This document shows, piece by piece, positions 50,149 through 58,630 of a stretch of 64,000 nt of DNA. Source of the stretch: Psychromonas ingrahamii 37 (GTDB lineage Bacteria; Pseudomonadota; Gammaproteobacteria; Enterobacterales; Psychromonadaceae); contig NC_008709.1 in the NCBI RefSeq assembly GCF_000015285.1, positions 992,001-1,056,000 on the forward strand, read 5' to 3'. Both the position numbers and the translations under genes were made by a program. How positions within the stretch are numbered: position 1 is the first letter of the stretch; each line of letters begins with the position of its first letter. The notes beneath the pieces are model-generated. The model had not been told where the DNA came from. It made no database searches and saw nothing but the letters and a program-made list of their open reading frames with translations.

Positions 50149-50475
50149 CTACTCTTTTTCTTGTATTTTAAGTTGTTTTTTTAAATCAACAAGTTGTTTA
50201 GTTAACAACTCAACCTGTTTTATTAAAGGCGCAATGGCTTGATTAATTTTAGTGTCGATTAAGGTCTCGATCGTTGTGTTACTGTCCAAATTTTCACTTG
50301 CTGTTACTTCTGTTGGAATATTGATGACTTTATGAGGATCATTGATCCACATTTTTAGACCTTGAATAATCGTTGGCAAGGGCACATTTTTAGGCAAGCG
50401 TGCTTTGATCAATGCGGTATTAGGTTGTTTACCTTCTTTGGCAATCTGCTGTGCAATTAGAATAATACTATCCAT
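50149..50475 (-). CDS. Conserved small protein with C-terminal coiled coil
   Basis: The 108 residues contain a helical N-terminal half (IAQQIAKEGKQPNTALIKARLPKNVPLPTII, resembling a KfrA-like helix-turn-helix start) and a heptad-rich C-terminus (IAPLIKQVELLTKQLVDLKKQL). The family could not be named. It sits between DUF2310 and DUF3301 genes with tight spacing. A DNA-binding or scaffold role is only a guess. Confidence 0.7.
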   Translation of the reverse strand: MDSIILIAQQIAKEGKQPNTALIKARLPKNVPLPTIIQGLKMWINDPHKVINIPTEVTASENLDSNTTIETLIDTKINQAIAPLIKQVELLTKQLVDLKKQLKIQEKE

Positions 50476-50486
50476 AAAAAGCCTTG

Positions 50487-50804
50487 TTATAAATTAAGTG
50501 AATGGGGGGATTCCACCGAGCGGTAAACTGGCAGTTCAAATCTTGGCCGGCGTAATCCGCGCATAAATAAATGCCCCTGGTAGTTGTTGTTGTTGTCACT
50601 GCTAAATTCAAAAACGAAACTGGCCTGTAAAAAGTGTTCACCTAATTTAAAATTAAAGTTAGAACGAGAAACCGACAGTAACTGCAGATCTAATTTAAAA
50701 CAATGCTGGGTGATCTGCTCTCGAGCATATTCCGATTGTTTACGTAATTTCCAAATAATAGCGCTCAAAAGTACCGTTAATAAAATAAATAGCAGCTCGA
50801 CCAT
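50487..50804 (-). CDS. DUF3301 family protein
   Basis: A 105-residue protein with one N-terminal TM helix (MVELLFILLTVLLSAIIWKL), then REQITQHCFKLDLQLLSVSR and a C-terminal FSSDNNNNYQGHLFMRGLRRPRFELPVYR. This pattern (QxHC...QLLD..V; Y.G...L.G.R) fits DUF3301, which accompanies DUF3549 in many gammaproteobacteria. Function unknown. Confidence 0.85.
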   Translation of the reverse strand: MVELLFILLTVLLSAIIWKLRKQSEYAREQITQHCFKLDLQLLSVSRSNFNFKLGEHFLQASFVFEFSSDNNNNYQGHLFMRGLRRPRFELPVYRSVESPHSLNL

Positions 50805-50815
50805 TATAACTCCAC

Positions 50816-51856
50816 CTAATTTTGACTACCTGAAAATAATCGTCCAATCGCTTCTGTTAAAGCGGGTGAGCGTGCTGGTAAACGTATTTGTCTGAGCACT
50901 TTTTCGCGTAATAAAGGAATCGCAACAATATCTGTAAAGAGCTGCGGAAAAAGTGCTGCTTGGTTATTTGCTAAAGATTCAAGAAAGCGATTAAGTAAGG
51001 TTTCATCTTCAAGCACTGTCCATAAACGTCCTGCAATACCCACATACCAATGTACGTTATGGATTAAGTCCGAAGAAAATTGCTCTTCTATCAATTTTTT
51101 GGTGATAGCAATAGAGGGGGAACTTGCCAATGCCCGTAATAATAAAATCGCATTTTCCTGGCGATTTTCCTGCAGTTCGACTCTTATTTGTGTGGCAATT
51201 GCCTGGTGTAAATCAGGATTTATTTTATTCTGATGCTCTAAACACAATGCGAGGGACTGCAAAGGCTGTTGTGGTAAATAAGGGAGAGCATTAATTAAAT
51301 TCTGCTGATTATTATCATGATCTAAACGGGCAGTTAAGTCGGCAATCCCCTGAATGCCGAGTTCTTGCCACTCTTTCCAGCTTGTTGAACCTGAAAAATA
51401 GCGCTGTGCACCGCGATAAAAAGAGGAAGCTGGGCGAATGAAACGGGCATTCATAATCGCATTAAAAATAGCCAATTTTTCTGTGCTTGGCTTAAATAGA
51501 AACGGGTTACTGGCCATGCGCTCTTGTAATTTATCACTCACATCTGCGGTTAAATCCTCACCCAGCGCTTCTACAACCATTTTGATAAAGCTTATCTGTG
51601 CGGGGATTTGTAATAAACCCTGCTCATCTAATGGCATTTTTAAAAACCAAATGAAGTGTTCTTTTTGTGCATCCGTTTGCCAAAACGTTAATGCAATAAA
51701 AGCGTGCTGCTGAATGGGGTAGGGGTAAGGTAATTGGTTAAGTTCAATCTCTTTAAAAAAGCTGTTGGATATGTTGCAAACTTTACGTCCCAAATCATAA
51801 ACACTAAATTGGCAATTTGATTGTTTTAAAAATTCGCTAAGGTTATTTATGTTCAT
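50816..51856 (-). CDS. DUF3549 family protein
   Basis: The 346-residue soluble protein starts MNINNLSEFLKQSNCQFSVYDLGRKVCNIS and continues PYPIQQHAFIALTFWQ, WFLKMPLDEQGLL and a helical, repeat-like C-terminal half (LICLEHQNKINPDLHQAI-type helices with ALASSPS). It matches the uncharacterised DUF3549 family. First gene of the leftward cluster with DUF3301, the coiled-coil protein, DUF2310 and creA. It is divergent from yqcC. Confidence 0.88.
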   Translation of the reverse strand: MNINNLSEFLKQSNCQFSVYDLGRKVCNISNSFFKEIELNQLPYPYPIQQHAFIALTFWQTDAQKEHFIWFLKMPLDEQGLLQIPAQISFIKMVVEALGEDLTADVSDKLQERMASNPFLFKPSTEKLAIFNAIMNARFIRPASSFYRGAQRYFSGSTSWKEWQELGIQGIADLTARLDHDNNQQNLINALPYLPQQPLQSLALCLEHQNKINPDLHQAIATQIRVELQENRQENAILLLRALASSPSIAITKKLIEEQFSSDLIHNVHWYVGIAGRLWTVLEDETLLNRFLESLANNQAALFPQLFTDIVAIPLLREKVLRQIRLPARSPALTEAIGRLFSGSQN

Positions 51857-52079
51857 AGTTATTTGTTCTGCTATTTAGTAAAGTGTCTGGATTATATCAA
51901 TTACTAACTTGATATTGTTAGGAGTTTATATGATTTTGCTAACCCGTGGCTGCAGCTTCTATAAGTAAGCTGGGATTATACAGAGTCTTAAACTTTTGGC
52001 TAACCAATGAGTCAGTGATCTCTGCCGCCTTAATCTATATGATATTGGCATTATAAATCTATTTCAGTTAGAAAGAATC

Positions 52080-52421
52080 ATGTTAAAAATTGAATCGGAA
52101 TTAAAAAAACGCCGCCTTATTTTGCCTTTATTGACTGCATTAGAAGATGAATTACGTAATAAGGGCTTATGGCAGGAGATTAAACCTGACCAGCAGGCAC
52201 TCGATAGCAGGGAACCTTTTGCGATTGACAGCTTAAGCTTTGTGCAGTGGTTACAATTTATTTTCTTAGATAAGATGGCTAAACTTGTGCGTTTGCCGCA
52301 ACCCTTACCAAGTGGAATGCAGGTCTTACCGATGGCGCAGGAATATTTTAAAAGTTTGCCGGTCAATAGTGCTGAAATAACCGATATTATCGGCCGTATT
52401 GATTTGTTATTTAGCGAATAA
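52080..52421 (+). CDS. yqcC: YqcC family protein
   Basis: The 113-residue helical protein has LLTALEDELRNKGLWQEIKPDQQALDSREPFAIDSLSFVQWLQFIFLDKM over residues 18-67 and LPSGMQVLPMAQEYF near 80, the DUF446/YqcC signature. In many genomes it neighbours truC and syd; here it faces the DUF3549 cluster. Role unknown. Confidence 0.92.
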   Translation: MLKIESELKKRRLILPLLTALEDELRNKGLWQEIKPDQQALDSREPFAIDSLSFVQWLQFIFLDKMAKLVRLPQPLPSGMQVLPMAQEYFKSLPVNSAEITDIIGRIDLLFSE

Positions 52422-52609
52422 TTTGCAACCCAGCCAGGTGAACTCTTTAAGGGGCAAGATGTTAAGGGGGAGCTTTATTGACTATACATTAAACCATGAT
52501 ATTGGGTCAGGCAAGGGTGGGGGAGTTTATGTTTTTTAAAACAATCTCTTTGTCTAAACTGCGGTTAAGTTATTGCTAGCGGTTATTTTTTAATTAATTT
52601 GAATGTTTA

Positions 52610-53008
52610 ATGATGCACCTGCTGGCGATTATCGCCGATCTTTATACACCTCTTTTAATCTTTATCTGGTTATTTTATTTATATCAGGAAGGTGCAACCC
52701 GTGGTGCCGAAATAAAGGTTTTATTGCTTTCATTACTGCTTGTTTATACCGTTATGTTTTTAGATAACTATTTCAATATATGGGCAACTTGGGAATTGGA
52801 TTACAGCACTCATAGCGGGCTGGCATTGATCTTTGTGGTTAACTTAACCTGGCGAAATAAAATATTGCGGCTGTTCGCTCCATTGTCTTTACTTGTTTAT
52901 TGCTGTTTAATGCTGAAACTTAACTACCACTCCTTTGCTGATATTCTTACGACTCTATTAGTGTTATTACCTGCACTGCTGTATTGGCAAAAAGGGTTAA
53001 AAAACTAA
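52610..53008 (+). CDS. Small multi-helix membrane protein, possibly a degenerate PAP2-like protein
   Basis: 132 residues with about four hydrophobic helices. DYSTHSGLALIFVVNL near residue 68 and LNYHSFADILTTLLVLLPALL near 104 recall motifs 2 and 3 of PAP2 phosphatases (PSGH; SRxxxxxHxxxD), with His and Asp retained in HSFAD but motif 1 and the upstream Arg missing. An enzymatic role is doubtful. No strong ribosome site was seen. Confidence 0.6.
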   Translation: MMHLLAIIADLYTPLLIFIWLFYLYQEGATRGAEIKVLLLSLLLVYTVMFLDNYFNIWATWELDYSTHSGLALIFVVNLTWRNKILRLFAPLSLLVYCCLMLKLNYHSFADILTTLLVLLPALLYWQKGLKN

Positions 53009-53147
53009 CCTTTTTTCAAATAATATTGAGCAGTTAATGTTATGTGTCATTTTTTAAAGTTGAGGTGAAAAAAATATCATTAGTTCTTAATTAATTCGTC
53101 ATATCACTGTAAGATCCCGTCAAACACTGATTATAAGAAGGATTTTT

Positions 53148-53261
53148 ATGAGCAATAAAAAAATAAAGGCAGTAGAAGATAACGCCTATATTATCGAAGC
53201 ACCCAGTGATTGTTTACAGCGGCAAGGTTTTGATGTCATGATTACAGTGACTTATGTTTAA
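53148..53261 (+). CDS. Possible 37-residue small protein upstream of the histidine kinase
   Basis: A short open frame, ATG at 53148 and TAA at 53259, is preceded by a strong ribosome site (AAGAAGGA) at ideal spacing. The product, beginning MSNKKIKAVEDNAYIIEAPS and ending in DVMITVTYV, has no TM helix. No family recognised. The ribosome site and a separate AT-rich upstream region support translation. It could be a leader or small regulatory protein for the kinase gene 76 bp downstream. Confidence 0.45.
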   Translation: MSNKKIKAVEDNAYIIEAPSDCLQRQGFDVMITVTYV

Positions 53262-53337
53262 GGTTTAGTACTTATAAATTAATACCTCCACCCTATCGTT
53301 TTATTAGATCTATCGCGTTATAGAAAATGAGTCATAC

Positions 53338-55137
53338 ATGTTAAAATCATCTCTGTTTAAACCCAGTTTACTGCGTCGTTTATTTGTCGGGTATGTGGTT
53401 CTTATACTAAGTCTAACCATTATTGTGAGTGTATTAATTAGCCGACAAACTACTGAAAATACCTTACAAGAAATCCATCATTCTTTACTTATTCGCGCAC
53501 AGTTTTTGGCCGAATTATCAAAATCTGTTTTCCCCACACCTCCTCAAGCATCATTGGCTGCCCTCAATCAGAAAATTGTAGCATTAGGTAAAAAAACACA
53601 AAGTAGACTAACACTTATTACCGAAAACGGCAGAGTATTGGCCGACTCCCAAAAAGCCCCTCAGAGCATGGATAATCACGCTAATCGCCCCGAAATTATC
53701 GCAGCACGGCAACAACATATTGTCCCCACCACGCGATTTAGCGATACTTTACAAAAAAATATGATTTATCTCGCACTGCCCATTATTATTGAGCAAAAAG
53801 TTCAGGGTTTTGTTCGTGTGTCTTTACCGATCACTATAATAGATAACAAATTATCGCAATTACGTTTTGCATTGGCACTCAGTGCCTTTATTTCTGCGTT
53901 AGTGGCATTAATTTTAGGTTATTATTTTGTGGAACGTTTTTCAGCACCGTTAAGAAAAATAACGGCAGTGGCAGAGGCTATCTCCAAAGGTGATTATAGC
54001 AAACGTATTATTACCCATCAAAAGGACGAAATTGGCTTATTGGCAAATTCCTTTAATCTGATGGCACAAAGCGCTGAAAAACGCCTCGATCAAATTGAAA
54101 CAGAACGCAACCGTTTAGCCATCATTTTTGCGGGTATGGTGGAAGGGGTTATTTATATTAATGAGCACCTTCAGATTATCCACATGAATCAAGTGGCCGC
54201 GCAGATGTTTAACTTGTCGAATACTAGCTCTATTAATCAACCCTTAGCAGAACAGATTCCGGTACCTGAGATAACAGCTGCAGTGCAGGCTGCGATTGCA
54301 AACCAAGGTGTGGTTAAAACGAAAATTCAAAATAATGATCACGCTAAAAATGCCGAAGTTATCGATATTTATGTTGCCGCACTCAGTAATGATTTAGGTG
54401 AATCTGTTGGCGTTGTGGTGGTACTCAATGATATATCTGAGCTTGCTTATTTGGAAAGAGTACGGCGTGATTTTGTTGCAAATGCCTCTCACGAGCTTAA
54501 AACCCCAATCACGGTGATCTTGGGTTTAGCTGAAACCATATTAGATTATAAAGATATGCCTGAGAACATGCGCACTCGGTTTATGGGTGATATACAAACA
54601 CAAACATTGCGCCTTTCTTCATTAGTTACTGATTTAATGAGTATCTCTCGTTTAGAAACAACTCAAAATGGCGTAATGACTGAAACAGTAGATTTAACGG
54701 CCAGTGTCAAAAATGCGCTTTCTAATGTAGATAATATTTGCCGGGAGAAAAAAATAACCCTTTCAAATAGGTTACCAAAGGGAGAAATGTTGATCAATGG
54801 TGACAAGGAAGAAATAAATCAACTCATTGATAATCTGATCGGTAATGCCATTAAATACACACCTTCGTTAGGTCATGTCAGTGTGACTTTAAAAGCGTTA
54901 GATGAGCAGGCTCAGATAATAGTAAAGGATACCGGCATTGGTATCAGTTTGTCACATCAGCAACGTATTTTTGAACGCTTCTATCGTGTCGATAAAGCTC
55001 GCTCCCGGGATTTAGGTGGAACAGGATTAGGTCTATCGATTGTAAAAAATATTGTTGAAAAACATAAAGGAACTATCTCCGTTAGCAGTATCGAAAATCA
55101 TGGTTCGACGTTTACCCTGTTGCTGCCACTGAGTTAA
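53338..55137 (+). CDS. PhoR/PnpS-like sensor histidine kinase
   Basis: The 599-residue membrane kinase has TM1 near residues 15-35, a periplasmic domain of about 140 residues, TM2 near 178-200, a HAMP linker (ISKGDYSKRI), a PAS domain near 262-370, the phospho-acceptor box FVANASHELKTPITVILG near 378-395, NLIGNAIKYTP, the G1 box DTGIGIS and the G2 box GTGLGLSIVKNIVEKHKG. This resembles phosphate-sensing PhoR/PnpS kinases, longer than E. coli PhoR (431). There is no response regulator beside it, so the partner and signal are unknown. Confidence 0.9.
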   Translation: MLKSSLFKPSLLRRLFVGYVVLILSLTIIVSVLISRQTTENTLQEIHHSLLIRAQFLAELSKSVFPTPPQASLAALNQKIVALGKKTQSRLTLITENGRVLADSQKAPQSMDNHANRPEIIAARQQHIVPTTRFSDTLQKNMIYLALPIIIEQKVQGFVRVSLPITIIDNKLSQLRFALALSAFISALVALILGYYFVERFSAPLRKITAVAEAISKGDYSKRIITHQKDEIGLLANSFNLMAQSAEKRLDQIETERNRLAIIFAGMVEGVIYINEHLQIIHMNQVAAQMFNLSNTSSINQPLAEQIPVPEITAAVQAAIANQGVVKTKIQNNDHAKNAEVIDIYVAALSNDLGESVGVVVVLNDISELAYLERVRRDFVANASHELKTPITVILGLAETILDYKDMPENMRTRFMGDIQTQTLRLSSLVTDLMSISRLETTQNGVMTETVDLTASVKNALSNVDNICREKKITLSNRLPKGEMLINGDKEEINQLIDNLIGNAIKYTPSLGHVSVTLKALDEQAQIIVKDTGIGISLSHQQRIFERFYRVDKARSRDLGGTGLGLSIVKNIVEKHKGTISVSSIENHGSTFTLLLPLS

Positions 55138-55374
55138 TGTGAATATTAACTTTATCGCCTCTGGAAGCGGCTTAAGCATCGCGCACCTGTTATATAACAA
55201 CTTATGTAACAACAGCAGAGTCAGTTAAAATTACTCTCTTCCGATAGCAATAATGGGATCTAACTTACTGTTTGAGATGATCAATTTTGTTATAAAAAGG
55301 ACTATCATTAATGAATAAACGATCTGTGTTTATATACAATCTGATGCTTTATTGTAGGGCTCTGGGAGAGTGTT

Positions 55375-55638
55375 ATGTCAACAGGAAAACATAAGCGTAA
55401 AACGGTCAATCATTCGAATCAAAATAAGATTCTAAAAAATGCGAATAAACACCCTGGTGTGATTAGCCGATATCCTCAGCTTTTCCTTTTTATTGGTATG
55501 TTGTTGATCGTAACAGGGATCTGTTTAATTACTATTGGCATACCTAATAATGCAAAACTTGGACTGGCGATGCTGTCCATTTTTTTTGGTATAACAACCG
55601 CCATTTTTGCTAACTCAGCCTTACCAAAGAAGCAGTAA
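55375..55638 (+). CDS. Small two-helix membrane protein, unknown
   Basis: 87 residues: a basic N-terminal third (MSTGKHKRKTVNHSNQNKIL) and two TM helices near 32-52 (LFLFIGMLLIVTGICLITIG) and 58-78. The ribosome site GGGAGAG lies 7 bp before the ATG. No family recognised. Confidence 0.6.
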   Translation: MSTGKHKRKTVNHSNQNKILKNANKHPGVISRYPQLFLFIGMLLIVTGICLITIGIPNNAKLGLAMLSIFFGITTAIFANSALPKKQ

Positions 55639-55878
55639 AACAGATAAAGTGGTGCATTCCTAACAGCAACTGCGTAAATTGTTTTGAAGGTGAGATAAAG
55701 GGGGCTTTTATAATAAAAACCTCCATCTGCAACGAGCAACAACTGTGCTGATTAAGTGCGTTTATGTCTGTATCTTGGTGTCCCCGAATGCTGTATTTCA
55801 TGCTAGAATGCTTACCTTCTAAGGTTATTACCTTTATACCTAACTGTTTATTTATTAATCATACCCCTGAGATGCCAA

Positions 55879-57090
55879 ATGCTATTTTCCACCCTTAAAT
55901 TAAGCGATCCGATTGTCAAAGCGGTAACTGAGCTCGGTTACCAAACCCCGACACCTATTCAAGAGCAGGCTATTCCTGTTATTTTAGCGGGTAAAAACCT
56001 GATCGCCGCTGCGCAGACAGGCACAGGTAAAACAGCCAGTTTTGTCTTACCTATATTACAAAACCTGATTGATGCGCCTGCTGTGCGGGCAAAGCGTATT
56101 CGCGTCTTAATCCTGACACCCACTCGAGAACTGGCTGTACAGGTTGAGAATAATATTGCCCAATACGGAAAATATCTGCCCCTTAAATCGATGGCTATGT
56201 ATGGTGGTGTTGACTCAGAGCCCCAAAAGCAGCAGCTGATCGAAGGTGTTGATATTTTAGTCGCCACACCGGGCCGGTTATTGGATATGTATACTCGTCG
56301 AGCGATCCATTTTGATGAGTTAGAAGTGTTAGTGATAGATGAAGCCGACCGTATGCTCGATATGGGGTTTTTGCCTGATATTAATAAAATTGTTGAACGC
56401 TTACCGTTACAAAGACAGAACCTGCTGTTTTCAGCAACGCTTTCTGATCAAGTCCGCTTTTTAGCTAAAACGGCTATTACCGATGCTGTTGAAATAGCAA
56501 TTTCTCCTGATTACAGAACCGCGCCTCAGATTGAGCAATGCTTGATCAGTGTTGATAAAGATAATAAATCTGCATTGCTGAGTCATTTAATCATAGAGAA
56601 TCAGTGGCAACAGGCACTTATCTTTATCGAAACTAAACGTGGCGCGGCTAAGTTAGTCAGTCAGCTTGAAAAACGTGGTATTAAAGCTGAGGCTATCCAT
56701 AGTGGTCGCAGCCAGGCAGTACGAACGCAACTTTTAGCGGACTTTAAATCGGGGCAACTCAACTTTTTAGTGGCGACGGGGATTGCTGCACGGGGTATTG
56801 ATATTGACTCACTTGCTCGCGTGGTTAACTATGATTTACCCGACGAAGCCGATGATTATGTGCACCGCATTGGCCGTACCGGTCGTGCAGGCGTATCAGG
56901 TGAAGCGATTTCATTTGTTTCCCGAGATGATTTTAGAAACCTTTGTGCTATCGAAAATCGTTTGGGCGAATTTATTACCCGCAAAAAAATTGACGGATTT
57001 GAGCCAAAATTAGAAGTGCCAGCCTCGAATGTTGCTTATGCTCCAAAGAAACCCCAAAAACCGAGACGCCATAACGCCAAGAACAAGTAG
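55879..57090 (+). CDS. DEAD-box RNA helicase (RhlE type)
   Basis: A 403-residue ATP-dependent RNA helicase. The Q motif GYQTPTPIQEQAIP near 20, motif I AQTGTGKTASFVLP near 45, PTRELAVQ, TPGRLLD, motif II DEADRMLDMGF near 154, SATLSDQV near 185 and the C-terminal HRIGRTGRAG near 329 are all intact. The basic tail (KPQKPRRHNAKNK) is short. RhlE-type proteins act in ribosome assembly and RNA decay and are important in cold-adapted bacteria. The subfamily is assigned from overall sequence; RhlE versus SrmB-like could be mixed up. Confidence 0.9.
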   Translation: MLFSTLKLSDPIVKAVTELGYQTPTPIQEQAIPVILAGKNLIAAAQTGTGKTASFVLPILQNLIDAPAVRAKRIRVLILTPTRELAVQVENNIAQYGKYLPLKSMAMYGGVDSEPQKQQLIEGVDILVATPGRLLDMYTRRAIHFDELEVLVIDEADRMLDMGFLPDINKIVERLPLQRQNLLFSATLSDQVRFLAKTAITDAVEIAISPDYRTAPQIEQCLISVDKDNKSALLSHLIIENQWQQALIFIETKRGAAKLVSQLEKRGIKAEAIHSGRSQAVRTQLLADFKSGQLNFLVATGIAARGIDIDSLARVVNYDLPDEADDYVHRIGRTGRAGVSGEAISFVSRDDFRNLCAIENRLGEFITRKKIDGFEPKLEVPASNVAYAPKKPQKPRRHNAKNK

Positions 57091-57187
57091 TCTCATCACC
57101 GGGAAAAATATAGTCAAACCGCTGGGAAATACAGAAATCTGCGTTTTCAAATGGTTTGGCTCTTATTTATTTTGCACATCTAGCGAG

Positions 57188-57227
57188 TAGCTAATTAGTA
57201 GCTAATTAGTAGCTAATTAGTAGCTAA
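57188..57227. repeat. 11-bp tandem repeat at the 3' end of the DUF2914 gene
   Basis: Three perfect copies of TAGCTAATTAG (57188-57220) and a partial fourth. The stop codon of the leftward gene (57217-57219) lies inside the third copy. Confidence 0.9.
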
Positions 57228-58089
57228 ATTGATTGATAGCGAGATTTTCCCCTGTGTGATTTTGTAACTCAACTTTCCATTCGCCGTGCATATCGGGCTG
57301 AATAAACTTACTTGAGTAACTTCTCCAACGATTAGCGCCGACCTCTACTTTGATTTTCGCTATATTTTTGCCATTCAAGCTCCATTGGTAATAGAGAGTT
57401 TGATCTTTTAATCCATTAACATCGGAGTATGCATAGACAGTCGCAATATTGTTGCTGTCAAAATGAACCTTATCGATAGTGCCGATCGGTTCATTGCCTT
57501 CGACGGCTTGGGAAATAACAAAACGAATGACGTTATCAGAGAATGATTTTTTCAGGGATTGGGTAAATAGTCGCTCTGAAATAGACTTTTTTTCAGAAAC
57601 TGCGGGCTTAATGAGGGTGATCTCTGCAGGAATCGTCTTTGTTTCCGTCGCTGCAGGCTTTACTGTTCTGACCGCGGATGGACTGATTTCCACTGCTTGT
57701 ATTAGGGACTCATTCGAAGGCCCTGAAGGTGTTTTTTTGCTCTCTATTTTAGCTGTTTTCGGTAAACTGTTTTCTACTGCCGGAAGTGCCGTTGCCGTCA
57801 GCTGAGATTCTTTTTGTAACGCAGCTAAAACGGCCTCTTTTTTCAGCGATGATTGATCTTGATAGGCGATGTTCTTATCCGTGACTGATTTTACATATTC
57901 GCTATCAATCTTCTCTTGATTTAAATAATAGGAGCCCGCGCTAAGCAGGGAAGCGATGGTAACTACCGCGGCCAAGGAAATGCCTGTAATTCTTCCCCAG
58001 TGGTAATGATAGCGTTTTTTATTTTCAGGCGCTCTGTCTTTTTCTGCGCGAAAATTAATGCGTATGGTGAGTTTTTTTAGTTTATTCAT
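57217..58089 (-). CDS. DUF2914 domain membrane protein
   Basis: From the ATG at 58089 the protein is 290 residues. It has a basic cytoplasmic N-terminus, one TM helix near 38-55 (ISLAAVVTIASLLSAGSYYL), a long Ser/Ala/Lys-rich periplasmic linker, and a C-terminal DUF2914 domain near 185-290 (GTIDKVHFDSNNIATVYAYS; VEVGANRWRSYSSK; MHGEWKVELQN). Function of the domain is unknown. The longer frame from 58137 is less likely since MNKLKKLTIRI is the better N-terminus. Confidence 0.85.
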   Translation of the reverse strand: MNKLKKLTIRINFRAEKDRAPENKKRYHYHWGRITGISLAAVVTIASLLSAGSYYLNQEKIDSEYVKSVTDKNIAYQDQSSLKKEAVLAALQKESQLTATALPAVENSLPKTAKIESKKTPSGPSNESLIQAVEISPSAVRTVKPAATETKTIPAEITLIKPAVSEKKSISERLFTQSLKKSFSDNVIRFVISQAVEGNEPIGTIDKVHFDSNNIATVYAYSDVNGLKDQTLYYQWSLNGKNIAKIKVEVGANRWRSYSSKFIQPDMHGEWKVELQNHTGENLAINQFSY

Positions 58090-58630
58090 TTTATGATGCT
58101 CACAGGCGTTGATAGGAATAATGCAGATTGGTACCATTCATACTTTATTTTAGTCTATTATTTGCCTGATGCGAGGGCCAATCAGGCAGCTAAAAGATAA
58201 GATGCAAATTATAAGAAAAACTCGAGGAATGGGTATGCTGATTTTTTGAAAATTTGATTTTTTGCAACTTTAAAAAACTGCTGCTTAGGGTGATGATCAT
58301 CATAAAATGTTAACAAAAAAGTCTCTATTATCAGGATGTTCCTGAGAAGGGGAGTTAAAGGTTTTTATCTTTTATTCTTTAATCTTAATAAGATATATTC
58401 ATTGGCTTAAGTGATAGTGAACAATACTCTTTTTTAGGCTGCAATAATCATGTAAGTATGTGAATTTCAAGTAAGTAAAATTTTATGCCAAAGCCGCAAT
58501 AAAAAAACGTCGGAATCGAGTTACAGTGTCATTTTTAACTTGTTACTGTCAGTTTCCCGCTATGGTGATCTAACATTTTCTTGATTCTCTTGATTCTTTT
58601 TATTTCTTTCTAACCCTTTCGAGGTGCACC
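58090..58630. other. Gap between divergent DUF2914 gene and MFS transporter
   Basis: 540 bp of AT-rich sequence shared by two divergent promoters. A small palindrome TCAGGATGTTCCTGA lies at about 58339-58353 and could be an operator. No gene, tRNA or repeat was recognised. Confidence 0.4.
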
